Source: Saccharomycopsis fibuligera x Saccharomycopsis cf. fibuligera
Lineage: Eukaryota; Ascomycota; Saccharomycetes; Ascoideales; Saccharomycopsidaceae
Assembly: GCA_001936135.1 (NCBI GenBank)
Contig: CP012814.1
Span: 1,054,001 to 1,118,000 of the forward strand
DNA length: 64,000 nucleotides
Direction: 5' to 3'
A model generated the notes under the pieces. It had not been told where the DNA came from, did not search any database, and was given only the letters and a program-made list of their open reading frames with translations. Positions 47,157 through 58,830 of the stretch are shown piece by piece. Position 1 is the first letter of the stretch, and every line of letters begins with the position of its first letter. Made by a program: the position numbers and the translations under genes.

Positions 47157-48680
47157 ATGCGCTTATTCAATTTCTTTTCGTTGCTCTTTCTCATCCAGCA
47201 GCTCACGTTTGCCGCTAGCAGCACCAGCTCTGTTAGTGTGGAAGACTCCACTCACGACGAAACTTTAATCTTGCACGATGGTACCGTTGACTTTGAATCA
47301 GACTACTCTCTTTTCCTCAAAGATCAAGCCAAATATTTTGCCAATACCAAACTTGTATTCAAAAATGTTAAGGAAGAATCCACACAACCAGTCAAGCTCG
47401 TCAGTGACGTGGACTCAAATTTGAATTTGTATCGCTCATTAATCATTTTCCCAATCACTGGCCGTGGCTTAGGCCGTAAACTCACTTCCGGCGACTTGCT
47501 CAAGTTCGCCAACAATGCCAACGGTAACATTCTCGTCATTGATAGTGAACAAGGCGCAAATGATGAAATCCGTAATTTTTTGAATCAATTAGGCATCTAC
47601 TCATCTCCTAAGAACTACCAATTATATGATCATTTCAATTATGATGCCGAACTTGGTGCTGACAAACATGATGTCTTGTCCTTGCCAGTGAGCAAACATT
47701 TGCTTGATAAAGATCATATTATTGTCGAAGAAACTTTGAAACAAGATAATGTCTTATTTAGTGGTGCTTCTGCCGCCTTAAGTAACAATGAATTATTGAT
47801 TCCTGTGTTACAAGCCCCACGTACTGCTTTCAATTACAATCCTAAAAAGGTTAGCAAAAAAAATACTGATGAAGATGCCAAATATGTCAATGATGTCAAC
47901 TACTGGGCCTTAGGTAACCAAAATTATTTGATTGTTGCATTTCAAAACTTGGTCAATTCTAGAGTCAGTTGGATCGGAAGCAGTAAATTTTTATCTGATG
48001 CATACTATAAGCAATCCAACTACAAAAATGAAAAAATTGTTAATGACTTGCTTAGATGGACATTTGCTCAAAAGAATGTTTTGAAGATTGATTATGTCGA
48101 ATTTTACAAAACTTCAAACAATACTTTCAACTCAAAATTGCTCAAAGATACATTCAAAGTCAAAGATGAAGTGGTTTACACTTTGGCAATTTCTGAATTC
48201 AAGGATAATCAATGGGTACCATATGATGATAACAAAGATCTTCAATTGGAGTTCACTATGCTCGATCCATATTACCGTATCACGTTACAAAAGATTGATG
48301 CTACCAGTCGCTTGATTTCTTTGAATAACCCAGAGTTAAGCAACTCAAGCACAAACACCACCTTCCATCAACAAAAACTAAGCAATGACTTAACGCATAC
48401 TCAATTTTATTCGACTAAATTTAATTTGCCAGATCAGCACGGAATGTTTAAATTCCTCGTAGATTACAAAAGACCAGGGTTCAGCTTCTTGCATAGTGAA
48501 AACATTATAACTTTAAGAAATTTGGCCAATGACGAGTATCAAAAATCATGGGAAATTGTTAATTCCTGGGTTTATTTGAGTGCTATTATTGCTTTGATTG
48601 CTGGATGGTTTGTGTTTTTGAATTTGTTTTTGTTTAGCGATGAGACTAAGAAAGTTGCTAATGCAAAGAAAAATAATTGA
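47157..48680 (+). CDS. WBP1: Oligosaccharyltransferase subunit Wbp1 (OST48)
   Basis: 507 residues. A signal peptide (MRLFNFFSLLFLIQQLTFAA) precedes the lumenal OST48 domain, with FPITGRGLGRKLTSGDLLKF (about 98-117), ILHDGTVDFESDYSLF near the start and the DVNYWALGNQNYLIVAFQNL region. One membrane segment lies near the C-terminus (about 470-495), with a short cytosolic tail ending AKKNN. The final KKNN is a KKxx ER-retrieval signal, the motif known from yeast Wbp1. The protein is an essential part of the complex that transfers the lipid-linked glycan to Asn in the ER. It is a single intact frame with the usual length (S. cerevisiae about 430, other yeasts longer). Confidence 0.93.
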   Translation: MRLFNFFSLLFLIQQLTFAASSTSSVSVEDSTHDETLILHDGTVDFESDYSLFLKDQAKYFANTKLVFKNVKEESTQPVKLVSDVDSNLNLYRSLIIFPITGRGLGRKLTSGDLLKFANNANGNILVIDSEQGANDEIRNFLNQLGIYSSPKNYQLYDHFNYDAELGADKHDVLSLPVSKHLLDKDHIIVEETLKQDNVLFSGASAALSNNELLIPVLQAPRTAFNYNPKKVSKKNTDEDAKYVNDVNYWALGNQNYLIVAFQNLVNSRVSWIGSSKFLSDAYYKQSNYKNEKIVNDLLRWTFAQKNVLKIDYVEFYKTSNNTFNSKLLKDTFKVKDEVVYTLAISEFKDNQWVPYDDNKDLQLEFTMLDPYYRITLQKIDATSRLISLNNPELSNSSTNTTFHQQKLSNDLTHTQFYSTKFNLPDQHGMFKFLVDYKRPGFSFLHSENIITLRNLANDEYQKSWEIVNSWVYLSAIIALIAGWFVFLNLFLFSDETKKVANAKKNN

Positions 48681-49121
48681 TTAGCTAAATAAATAAGCTT
48701 GAAATTGTTCAGCTTGACTTGATTTAAATTGACTTAAATAAAATCTACTTTATGATGTATTAAAAAAACCGTCTATTAAGGTTGGCTGTATTACTATTAG
48801 TATCAATACTAGTATACTACTGCAGCTGTCTGTTTATACGGTTATAGTTGAAAATCAGCTGACCACTACTTAAATAAAATACGACAACATATACGAGAGA
48901 TTTAGGGGGTGCCTTTACTGCCATTAAAACAAGGAAATGGGGGTGTATCTCTCTCAAACCATCGAATGCTTTAAACATAAATCAAACAATGTTGATGGAG
49001 AGATGCTATCGCGATGCAGTGCGATATCAACATTAACCCTTTCTTGATACATTACAATACAGTAGAATATACTACACTATAAGGCAATACAATAGGATAA
49101 TACCCAAATACTAAATTTCTT
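48681..49121. promoter_or_regulatory. WBP1 3' flank / VPS30 promoter
   Basis: 440 bp, AT-rich, no gene seen. Confidence 0.45.
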
Positions 49122-50777
49122 ATGGCGTCAACAACTGCCCTGAACGTTCTTCAATTCAAGTGCCAAAACTGTCATTTGCCCCTCATCATCAATGATTCTC
49201 TTTTGAATTTGAGTGCGGCCCAGCAAAGACTCTTGACATCCGATAAATCCTTTGCCAAAAATGATAACAACAATAGCCCGGAATCAGATACCAAACAGTT
49301 GCCTGATGATAGTAACCATGTCGAAGATGAAAAGCTTCGATTATACAATGAGGCAATGTCGCAAGCTCAAGATCAAAGCGACACACCAGTTCTTGATACG
49401 AATATAATCTTGCATAATCATTCTCATTCACATTCGAGTCGATCGCCAACGGCAAAAGATTTGGCCAACACTGAAGACAAACTACTCGATCAACTTGCTG
49501 AGTTGCAGCTCAACTTAGATGAACTTGATGATGATAAATTATTGGAAATTATTCTAAAATTTGAAACCCAGGATCAAGATGAAGCTGCTGATTCGAACAG
49601 TAATACTGGAAACTTTCTATTCAACAAACATTTGGATTTGAACATCCATGACGAGTTTGAAAACCCAAACCAAATAATATCCAACAGAATCAACTCACTA
49701 ACCAAAATTTTTAACATCCTTTCTTTCAAATATGATATCGATTATCCTATTTGCATGGAATGCTCAGAAACGTTACTTGCTCAACTCAAATTACAATATG
49801 AAACTTCAATGAAGGAGAAAAATTCATACTTGCAATTCTTAAACAAGCTAAACAAACAATCATCACCAGATTTGACCAAGTTGGATACTTCCTTAGCAGA
49901 ATTACAAAAATTGAACCAAAAATATTCAGATTCGATATCTGAAATCAAGAATCTTGAACTGGAAGAGTCTCAATTGAAAAATGATATAGCTAGCATTAAC
50001 AAAGAAATTGCATTAATTAATTCAAAAGAAGCAGACCTATTGACCAAGAAAAATTTATATGAGTTAGAATTAACTGAACTCAACGAATTGAATAATCAAA
50101 CATTTAACAATTTGCAGCAAAAATTAGAAATTAATGAAAAGCTAAAGAATTCTAATGTATTCAATGATGTTTTTAATATTTCGTATGATGGACCTTTTGG
50201 AACGATAAATGGTCTAAGGTTGGGGAACTTAAAAAATTGCAAAATTTCATGGTTGGAAATCAATTCCGCATTGGGTCATATTGTTCTTTTGCTCTCCATA
50301 ATTATAAAGAAGCTTGGTTTGAACATTAAAGGGTACAAGTTGGTGCCGATGGGGTCGTATTCTAAAATTGAAAAGTATGAGCCAATACCCACGGTAACAA
50401 CAACTGGGCTCTCAAATAACGAAAACAATAACAGTTCTGCAGAGACACAGCAGCAGCAACGACAACATCAACAATTTAAAAAAGTCACATTTGAACTATA
50501 TTCATCTGGCCAGACAACCATTGAAAGACTCTTCACAAACAGCACTTTAGACCAAGCAATGATTGCTCTACTAAACATCATTAAACAGATTGAAGATCAA
50601 CTCAAACATAAATATGATAATTCGATTGAGCTACCATATGTGATTAATTTGAATAATAATAAGATTGGTGGGCTTAATATCAAGTTGAATAGAAAAATTA
50701 CTGACAGTGAATGGACCATGGCTTGCAAGTTTTTGATTACTGATGTTAAATATATCTTGGCATTTTCAAGTTATTAG
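49122..50777 (+). CDS. VPS30: Autophagy and vacuolar sorting protein Vps30/Atg6 (Beclin 1)
   Basis: 551 residues. It is a subunit of both PI3-kinase complexes (with Vps34 and Vps15), acting in autophagosome formation and endosomal sorting. The N-terminus has the CxxC pair FKCQNCHLPL (C14, C17), and a second CxxC is in YPICMECSETLLAQL (about 211). A long coiled coil follows (about 220-340, rich in Glu/Lys/Leu/Asn). The BARA domain then starts at NVFNDVFNISYDGPFGTING and RLGNLKNCKISWLEINSALG, with a membrane-facing aromatic region around GYKLVPMGSYSKIEKYE. A poly-Gln/His insert (about 445-455) is a loop expansion. The seventh codon is CTG, and Ser would fit the Ser/Thr-rich start. Confidence 0.93.
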   Translation: MASTTALNVLQFKCQNCHLPLIINDSLLNLSAAQQRLLTSDKSFAKNDNNNSPESDTKQLPDDSNHVEDEKLRLYNEAMSQAQDQSDTPVLDTNIILHNHSHSHSSRSPTAKDLANTEDKLLDQLAELQLNLDELDDDKLLEIILKFETQDQDEAADSNSNTGNFLFNKHLDLNIHDEFENPNQIISNRINSLTKIFNILSFKYDIDYPICMECSETLLAQLKLQYETSMKEKNSYLQFLNKLNKQSSPDLTKLDTSLAELQKLNQKYSDSISEIKNLELEESQLKNDIASINKEIALINSKEADLLTKKNLYELELTELNELNNQTFNNLQQKLEINEKLKNSNVFNDVFNISYDGPFGTINGLRLGNLKNCKISWLEINSALGHIVLLLSIIIKKLGLNIKGYKLVPMGSYSKIEKYEPIPTVTTTGLSNNENNNSSAETQQQQRQHQQFKKVTFELYSSGQTTIERLFTNSTLDQAMIALLNIIKQIEDQLKHKYDNSIELPYVINLNNNKIGGLNIKLNRKITDSEWTMACKFLITDVKYILAFSSY

Positions 50778-51776
<999 letters not shown>

Positions 51777-53513
51777 TTAATAATCAATTAAGGCCACAAA
51801 CAAATAACTTGCCACACTTCCAATTGCTAACCCAATACTCAAGAACACCGTGGTAAAACCACCAGCGGCCTTTTTCTCAGAATCTTTAGTAAATTTCGGC
51901 CCCACATTCATAAAACAATTAGAGCACAAATGCCCATTAGTAGCTCCGTACAAGAATTGGATAAACAAATAAATCACATCTGAGTTAACCAATGGCTTAA
52001 TCGCTTGATGGGAATGGTTCTGTAAAGCTGATGCATAATCATCAAGATTGCACATAAACAACAACGGTAAGAAGATTACTCTTCCAACAGAATAAAGAAA
52101 CATTGCTTTTTCATTAGTCATTTGAAAAAAACTGTAACCGCAAGCAATTCTTCCTGCTAAGTCCCCAATATTCCACATCATGAATGCAACAGGGATGAAG
52201 ATGTTGGAGTTGGAAAAATGGACTTTTTCAATACTAACTTCTTGGTCGCCTGCGGTAGCAGCTGAAATGGTCGGTTTGTTGACTGATTCGATATTAGAGG
52301 CAAATACGGGGAAAATTAAAGATACAACGAAAACAAGCACCAATGTAATGACAATAAATTTCAATTTAATCCACAAGTACATGAATGGAACATGCTTAGA
52401 TTCATCATCATCAACGTTATCGTTGTTCACGAATGGATCATTGGCTGCATGAGGATCAGCATTGGCAGCAGCATTGGCAGCAGAAACCGCTCCTGGTGTA
52501 TTATAATCTTGATTTTGATCATCTTCATCATCAGGGCCTTCAGCAGCAGCGATCCCCGACTCATCCACTAATTGAATATAATGGTGATTATGCTGACGAT
52601 GATGTTTAACCGCTTCTTCATCATTTGGTTCACCAAACGCATACTTGTAAATAAACGCTAAAAATAACAATAATGCAAAACATGAAACCAAAGTACTCGT
52701 CAAATAATAAGTCATTACCCCGTAATTTTTCTCCACATTCAAATCTTTGGGCTTATCACCAACGATGATTATTGAAACAATTAACGCAATTGATGGTAAT
52801 ACCCCAGCAATTGCTTGCCCTACCATTAACCCTTGGGCATACATGGGACCAAAAACATTCACAATAGCCATTGATCCATTCTGAGAACTGCAAGTACTTA
52901 ATGAGCTACTAAGGATCAAAAACATCAAGAAGAAGAAAAAAATTCCGGGACTAATGTTCAAGAACCAAACACAACTAGCGGCCATTAAAAGGAAAATTAT
53001 CGAGTTTACCACTTGTCCCGAAATGAACCGTTTATGGTAATTTGCATGAATTTGCCTTTGAGAGAGGTAGTAGTTGTAGATTAGTTGGGAAATGGTAGAT
53101 ACTGACATCATTGTTGAAGAGTAAATTTTGGCATATTTGGCAGCTTTCATTTTGGTGAATCTACTAGAATAGTATTCTGAAGCCGATAGGAAACAATTCC
53201 ATGGCCAAAGTAAAGCAAGGCCAATAGTGACGAACGTTAAGTATTGTAGTTGGTGTAACGTTATACGATATTCATGGTTAAAGAGGATTTTACTGTAAAT
53301 TATTCTATCCGGATTCGGGTTAGTAGAACCCTCATTGATGGTTCCTTCAAACTCGTTCGATTCATCATTCCAAGTTGACGGCTGAGGCAGACCCGATAAA
53401 GGCTGGTTGTTATTATCCTGTGAGCTCATGAAGTTGTTTGCAGACTTGGAATTGCTGGCGATTAAGGGCTGAGATTCAGATAGCTTATCATTGGCTGTCT
53501 CTGAAGGAAGCAT
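51777..53513 (-). CDS. FUN26: Equilibrative nucleoside transporter
   Basis: A 578-residue ENT-family protein (SLC29). The first membrane helix has the family hallmark LQYLTFVTIGLALLWPWNCF followed by SASEYYSSRF. Further helices with Gly/Asn pairs follow, and the C-terminal region has GDLAGRIACGYSF, LFIQFLYGATNGHLCSNCF and GGFTTVFLSIGLAIGSVASY, in total about 11 predicted helices. The N-terminal 95 residues and the loop between helices 6 and 7 (about 300-370, His/Asp/Ala-rich) are hydrophilic. S. cerevisiae has a single ENT, Fun26, in the vacuolar membrane, exporting nucleosides from RNA and NAD breakdown. I infer orthology. A (GAT)10 repeat lies upstream at 53611-53640. Confidence 0.9.
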   Translation of the reverse strand: MLPSETANDKLSESQPLIASNSKSANNFMSSQDNNNQPLSGLPQPSTWNDESNEFEGTINEGSTNPNPDRIIYSKILFNHEYRITLHQLQYLTFVTIGLALLWPWNCFLSASEYYSSRFTKMKAAKYAKIYSSTMMSVSTISQLIYNYYLSQRQIHANYHKRFISGQVVNSIIFLLMAASCVWFLNISPGIFFFFLMFLILSSSLSTCSSQNGSMAIVNVFGPMYAQGLMVGQAIAGVLPSIALIVSIIIVGDKPKDLNVEKNYGVMTYYLTSTLVSCFALLLFLAFIYKYAFGEPNDEEAVKHHRQHNHHYIQLVDESGIAAAEGPDDEDDQNQDYNTPGAVSAANAAANADPHAANDPFVNNDNVDDDESKHVPFMYLWIKLKFIVITLVLVFVVSLIFPVFASNIESVNKPTISAATAGDQEVSIEKVHFSNSNIFIPVAFMMWNIGDLAGRIACGYSFFQMTNEKAMFLYSVGRVIFLPLLFMCNLDDYASALQNHSHQAIKPLVNSDVIYLFIQFLYGATNGHLCSNCFMNVGPKFTKDSEKKAAGGFTTVFLSIGLAIGSVASYLFVALIDY

Positions 53514-53609
53514 GAAAGAAGTGAAGATGCTGAGGGAGCTGAGGTGAATGATATATGGTAATAAAGACCTCAGTATAGTTCAGTATGATCTGGTTTCGAA
53601 GTTTACCGG

Positions 53610-53641
<32 letters not shown>

Positions 53642-54305
53642 ATGCGAACAGTTTCTGATAAGAGAGCGTTTGTTAGGAGCGATGGCGACATAGTGTACCA
53701 TGTGAAGGGGACCATGTGTAACTAACAGGGGCTATATTCATTTACATCAGAAATGACTCTTGCAAACAGCGATATTAATTACAAAACAATATTAGAATCT
53801 GCTTAATTTTAGCAAATATACACATGTATTAATAAAAATCATGCTCTTTTCCCTAGATATGCTGTCAGAGAAGAATACTGTAAGATCGATCTTATTCTCG
53901 TACCCTGTGATCGTAACCTGTTCTGATGAGAAACAGAGAGTGAAGAGAAGCATATGAGAGGAATCAGATCACTTTTATTTTCATCTAAACAGACTTGCTA
54001 CTAATTCCCAAGTTTTTAGACTTATGGGGATAATACTAGTGTTATAATTAGCAGTAAATGTTGCAAACTTACACTGGTAAATTAAATATTTCAAAACATG
54101 AATTAGAAAATAGATATATCGAAGAATAGAAATAATGAAGTAAATAAATCAAACTCAAGTAAAATATGCAAAAAAGATTTTGAAGATGAAATGAAATAAT
54201 AATTGAAGTAGTAATTGGATAATATGAATGAAGAAATAGAACAGAAGAGCAACCAATGCTAAAAATACTGTTTTCAAAACAGATTTAAGAAACGAATTAG
54301 TTAAC
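53514..54305. other. Intergenic with (GAT)10
   Basis: FUN26 promoter with (GAT)10 at 53611-53640 about 100 bp before the ATG, then AT-rich sequence to the 3' end of the protease gene. No gene seen. Confidence 0.45.
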
Positions 54306-55508
54306 TTATTTGACCAACTCGATGTCGGTTTCATCAGTGTATTTTGCTTGGCCAATGCTGACAGTGTTACCTTCCAAGTCGTAGTACACGTAAGAACTTC
54401 TCAAGAAGCCATCACCCAAAATGTAGTAATCAGAGCCAGAATCCAAGACACCAACGAGACACTCGGAACCGGATTCGTCAACTTTGAACAACAAGTCCTT
54501 GAATGGAACAGTAATAGTCTTATCTTCAAACACAAAACTGAAATCTTCACCCTTAGTGCTGCAAGAGGTAGCATACCCGCCGTAGCTACTGTTGTATTTA
54601 CCAAACTTGGCACCAATACTTTTAGCGATGTCACTTGGGGCGTAGATCAAAGTGGTACCACTGTCCAACAAAGCTGGGTAGCTTTTGCTAGCCAATTCAG
54701 TACCACTGGAAGTACTGATACTATCCAAGTTAACGAAGAATGCAACAGGTTCATCAACTTTAGACCCAGAATCATCAATAGCAACCAATTTCAACTCTTT
54801 CAAATCGCCGTCATATTTAGCGTGATCAATAGCACCAAAAAGCACGCTACCGGATTTAGCTTCCAAAGAGTTCAAGTACAATGAGTAAGCAACTTTGTTA
54901 GTGATTCCTTGTTTTTTTAATTGAACTGGGAAATTGTCATAAGTGAAACCTCTTGCAGCTTCGTTACCAGTCAAACCAATACCAAAAACACCTTCCCCGG
55001 CAGTTTGTGTAGTAGCATCACCAAACTCAAAAGATTTGACAGTAACGTTTCCGAAAGTCAAATTATCAGTGGCCCAGTCACCTTTTGCACTTGATCCATC
55101 GCTATAGGAGATGCTGAAACCATCTTTCACTTTCTTGTAACTGCTGGATTTTGAATTATCATAAGTACCGTATTCGGATTGAGTGCCAGCACCTGGGACC
55201 CACAAGTCACTTGATCCAGTATCAACATCAACTCTGATCTTTTGCCCAGGGGTACCAAGTTCAATATCAGCAATGTACATTGAGTATTCGTTTTCTAATT
55301 CTAAAACGGCACCGGATTTGGAAGCAGAATGTCTGAGGAAATTAGAACGAACGCCCTTTGGAACGTTTTTTCTGCTGTATCTGTGGACATCAAAATCGAT
55401 CTTTAATGGTGATTGAGATTGCTGGGTGGCTTTTGCTGGAGCAGCAAAAGTGGTAGTTGCGCTGAGGGCAGCGACAACTGATAATAGAACAGAAGTAGAA
55501 AATTGCAT
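54306..55508 (-). CDS. Secreted aspartyl protease (SAP/yapsin-like pepsin family)
   Basis: A 400-residue pepsin-fold protease with signal peptide MQFSTSVLLSVVAALSATTTFA, a short propeptide to about residue 65, then the two-lobed enzyme. The catalytic aspartates are D96 (VDVDTGSSDLWVPG) and D282 (ALLDSGTTLIYAP). The flap Tyr is in SISYSDGSS (Y135). Two late Cys (SCSTKG and SECLVG) make the usual C-terminal-lobe disulfide. ILGDGFLRSSYVYYDLEGNT is the family's conserved end. There is no GPI signal, so it is released, as are Candida Sap1-8. The propeptide lacks a clear KR Kex2 site; only SRK and GVR are present. It is paralogous to the gene at 63238. Which SAP it corresponds to is unclear. Confidence 0.93.
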   Translation of the reverse strand: MQFSTSVLLSVVAALSATTTFAAPAKATQQSQSPLKIDFDVHRYSRKNVPKGVRSNFLRHSASKSGAVLELENEYSMYIADIELGTPGQKIRVDVDTGSSDLWVPGAGTQSEYGTYDNSKSSSYKKVKDGFSISYSDGSSAKGDWATDNLTFGNVTVKSFEFGDATTQTAGEGVFGIGLTGNEAARGFTYDNFPVQLKKQGITNKVAYSLYLNSLEAKSGSVLFGAIDHAKYDGDLKELKLVAIDDSGSKVDEPVAFFVNLDSISTSSGTELASKSYPALLDSGTTLIYAPSDIAKSIGAKFGKYNSSYGGYATSCSTKGEDFSFVFEDKTITVPFKDLLFKVDESGSECLVGVLDSGSDYYILGDGFLRSSYVYYDLEGNTVSIGQAKYTDETDIELVK

Positions 55509-57552
55509 GGTGTTTTATGATACTTGATAATGGGGCTGATAAAAAAAGAGTGTAGTGATAATGTAATTAATAGAAGAAAGTAAGATGTTGTTAAAAAATG
55601 AGGGTTTCTCTCTTCTTTTATACCAGTTTGTCATGATAATTAGAGACTTAAATATAACTCATCCCAGCAAGCTATCATTAACGGCCGGACTGAAATTATC
55701 CAATCTGGTCAACATATCAACAAATTAACACACATACATAGTGCTAAATGAGATCTGCGAGGCTCCAATTGAACCCGCCAAGAGGACTCGATGCCTATAA
55801 TTGCTGCTAAAAGAACAAAAAATACACACCCCTTACGCTAACCAGTAAAGTTAAGCAATCTTTCTATAGATATCCCAGATAGACAGACAGACAGACAGTT
55901 GCCCAGCGCCAATTGCTTGCGTATTCTTGTAAAGTTAGTGGCGCCAAGTATTGAGGTTTGGTCCTATGCAGTACCACTACCAATACTGATAGCCATAATA
56001 GTGTGGCAGACGATCATACATAGATACCATTTAATCGAGGGCATGTTGAGGTCCCATGCAGAAAAAAAAAAAAGCGCCGCGGAATTTTTCACTTCTTACA
56101 CAAGAGTTTGAGCATGAGAAAAATCGATCTAGAGATCCGAAGAAAAGGCGCCAACATTCCGTGCAAGCTAGCTGTCTGAACGCTAAGGCTATAGGCTTTC
56201 TCCGTGAAATCCTAAGTAGAGGGGAACGCCACCAAAAAAAGTGCCGTGGAGATTATGATATTGTAGTCTGACGAAAGCTACAGAGCGATTGGTAGTTTTT
56301 TTTTTCTTTCTCATTTTTTAGTTTGAGTTGACTGGTGTTTCGAGGTGTTACTAAAAAAAGATCCAGGAAGACTATGCTGTATACGGTCTATAGAATACAT
56401 GTAATGCATTATCTTCATTAAACTCCACAGATTTTTTGTTTTTATGATTTGACTAACGTTTCTCAAAGTGTCTAAATAATTAGAAATATCCACTGGCTTT
56501 CGTCCATTATGGTATTAGTTTTGCACACCAAAGCTGCGTACTATGTTGCAGGTTAGATAAGTTGTTCTCGGAAGCTTAAATGACAATTCTTGCCAATGCT
56601 GGATGCAAATAATAAAGCTGCAGAGTCCTAAGAGTTTCTATGTCTTTATAGAGTTGTCATTTATTGCTGCCAAGTAGAGTGTGCTTGAACTCTAAAGAAA
56701 AAATTGTATAACTTTTGACACAATTGTCGTTTTATATAATTTTTTTTGTTTTTAGCGGCAAGTCAGCCTTGTGAAGTTTGCGGTACCCATTTGATCGGAT
56801 CTGCAATTGATAGAAACTAAGAGAAATAAAGTATCCAAGTTAGTAAGTTCAAGACTCAGCCGCAATACTTACAAGTATATAATCATTGATACAAGATGGT
56901 TAAAAGTTATAATATATTATGACAAGTAGGAGAAGTGTACTTGCTGAATGACAAACAGGGCAATGAGCTGGGAGACAAGAGGGAAGGAGAAGGGAAAACG
57001 AGTGGGATGACCCAATAAATAAATTCCGAGCCATGCTATAAGAATAGGTTTAAATAAAACAAAAGAAAAAAATATTTTTGAGATTTAGAGATAGCAAAAA
57101 AGAAGGGTTAATAAATTCGTAATTGATAAATGGTTCATTGAAATTACTGCTAAAAGGATGAAAAATGAAACAATACAATCATAAAGAAAAAAAAAATATC
57201 TAGCAGACATCTTTTTAGCAGAGATGAAAACGGGAAAAGGGCATTAAGTGACTTGAAATCGTCAATCATCAAAGGGTTAAGATCATGAAGTGGGCACCAG
57301 AAGAAAACTTTCAACAGACGAGAGAAATGTTTCATCAATTTTCTGAACTTTGCGTTTTTTTCTTCATGGCAAAATGAACGTTAATTGGCAATATTTGAAA
57401 AAAAAAAAATTATATCTCTGTTTCTTTTAATTTTGAAATCTCAAACATGCAGATATAACGTTCGTGAAAATATACAAGATTGCATCAAAATGAAAAAAAA
57501 AAAAAAATAATTGAATCATATCGTCATCATTAGTACTCTAGTAAAATATCAT
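55509..57552. other. Long intergenic region upstream of the protease gene
   Basis: 2 kb. The SAP promoter is at the left, then a (GACA)4 tract at about 55882-55897 and several A-runs. Short frames (55899-56271, 56311-56493, 57150-57338) have no recognisable domain. Long promoters are usual for regulated SAP genes. Confidence 0.4.
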
Positions 57553-58830
57553 TCAACACAAGTATGATTTGGCCATCTCATAACTGGTCCAACTAATAGC
57601 CGTACTTGGAATATTGAACAAAATTCTTGGTCTAATACCCTTCAAGAAATTTTTCCAGCCGCCATTTTCTTTCTTCAAAACAAATGCCACAGCTTCTTTA
57701 AAACCTTTGATTCCAGTAATCTGTGCATCATTACTAAGCCCTTTAGTTTGCAAAAACGTTTTGATGAAATCTAATGGATTAGTAATAGCAGCGGCACAAG
57801 CACCACTAATACCACCAGCAACGCAATGAAGAAGCGGATTATAAGTATGCAGTGGATTCAAGACAGAAGAAGCATATTCATAAACCCCAAAATTGATAGC
57901 AGCAAATGGAATATTAAGCAATAATGTAGCTGGATAGGAGATCCAAAATGCTTTGAAGCCTTCATTCACATATATTTTCTTAGCAACATTGTAAATATTG
58001 AAATTAACTGAAGATTGTGCCTTTGGTTGACCTTGCTGATGTTGTAATGATTTAATAGTTTGCATTCTTTGTTTGAGGATATCGAATGGAGTCATTAATG
58101 CATCAGAAGCAGTAGTGGCAGCAATACCACTAGCAGCAGCAATAAATGGATGATTTTCATCAGTTATCAAAGTAGTAATTTGTTTGTTTTGAGACTTGAC
58201 AAAATTATTCACAAGTAAAGTCTTGGTATGCTCAAATACGCCAAAATAGACTGCATGAGCCGGTCCTGCACCCAAAAGTACACTAGAAATTCCTCGCCAA
58301 AGGGCAAAAGAACCTTCTGCGGAAGTAACCTTGACAATAGAACGGATTATTCCATTATTTTCACTGGCCTTTTTGGCAATAGAGGCAGCGGCACCAGTGG
58401 CATTTTTATTAGGGTTAAGAGTCAAGAAAAGTTGCATTCTTGTTTTGATAACATCTATTGGATACATGAGCGAGTGCTCCATGATACCGGCAAATGCACC
58501 GGCTGTCAACTGAGCAAGCACAGTAGAATTTTCTGGCAATGCTTCATAGTCAATTTCTTGGTGTTGTTGCTGTGGTGGGGATGAAGACGGCGGTGGTGGT
58601 GCTGCTGCTAATGTTGATTGTTGATATGACTGTGACGGCTGCGGTATTTGCTGTTGTTCATTTCGATGTTGTTGATTGGTGAGAGCATAGCTCAGCTGTT
58701 GTGAACTAGGAGACTGTGAATGTTGGTTAGCAATGAACTTTTCGCTATCGGCATTATTGGAAATGGGGTCAGATGTGGAGTACAGAACAAAGGGAATTGA
58801 ATTGAGAAGAGAGACAAGAGAACCAGGCAT
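57553..58830 (-). CDS. MRS4: Mitochondrial iron carrier (mitoferrin)
   Basis: 425 residues with three mitochondrial-carrier repeats. Their signatures are PIDVIKTRMQ (about 123), PFDILKQRMQ (about 247) and PLDFIKTFLQT (about 351), each following a GAxAGIxEHxxMYPxD-type helix. LTAGAFAGIMEHSLMYPIDV and GPAHAVYFGVFEHTKT are strongly like Mrs3/Mrs4, the inner-membrane Fe2+ importers that feed Fe-S and heme synthesis. The N-terminal ~95 residues are a Gln/Ser/Pro-rich low-complexity extension, unusual for carriers, which normally start within 30 residues of the first helix. No other ATG nearer the domain is in better context, so I keep the long form. It is divergent from the uL14m gene. Confidence 0.9.
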   Translation of the reverse strand: MPGSLVSLLNSIPFVLYSTSDPISNNADSEKFIANQHSQSPSSQQLSYALTNQQHRNEQQQIPQPSQSYQQSTLAAAPPPPSSSPPQQQHQEIDYEALPENSTVLAQLTAGAFAGIMEHSLMYPIDVIKTRMQLFLTLNPNKNATGAAASIAKKASENNGIIRSIVKVTSAEGSFALWRGISSVLLGAGPAHAVYFGVFEHTKTLLVNNFVKSQNKQITTLITDENHPFIAAASGIAATTASDALMTPFDILKQRMQTIKSLQHQQGQPKAQSSVNFNIYNVAKKIYVNEGFKAFWISYPATLLLNIPFAAINFGVYEYASSVLNPLHTYNPLLHCVAGGISGACAAAITNPLDFIKTFLQTKGLSNDAQITGIKGFKEAVAFVLKKENGGWKNFLKGIRPRILFNIPSTAISWTSYEMAKSYLC

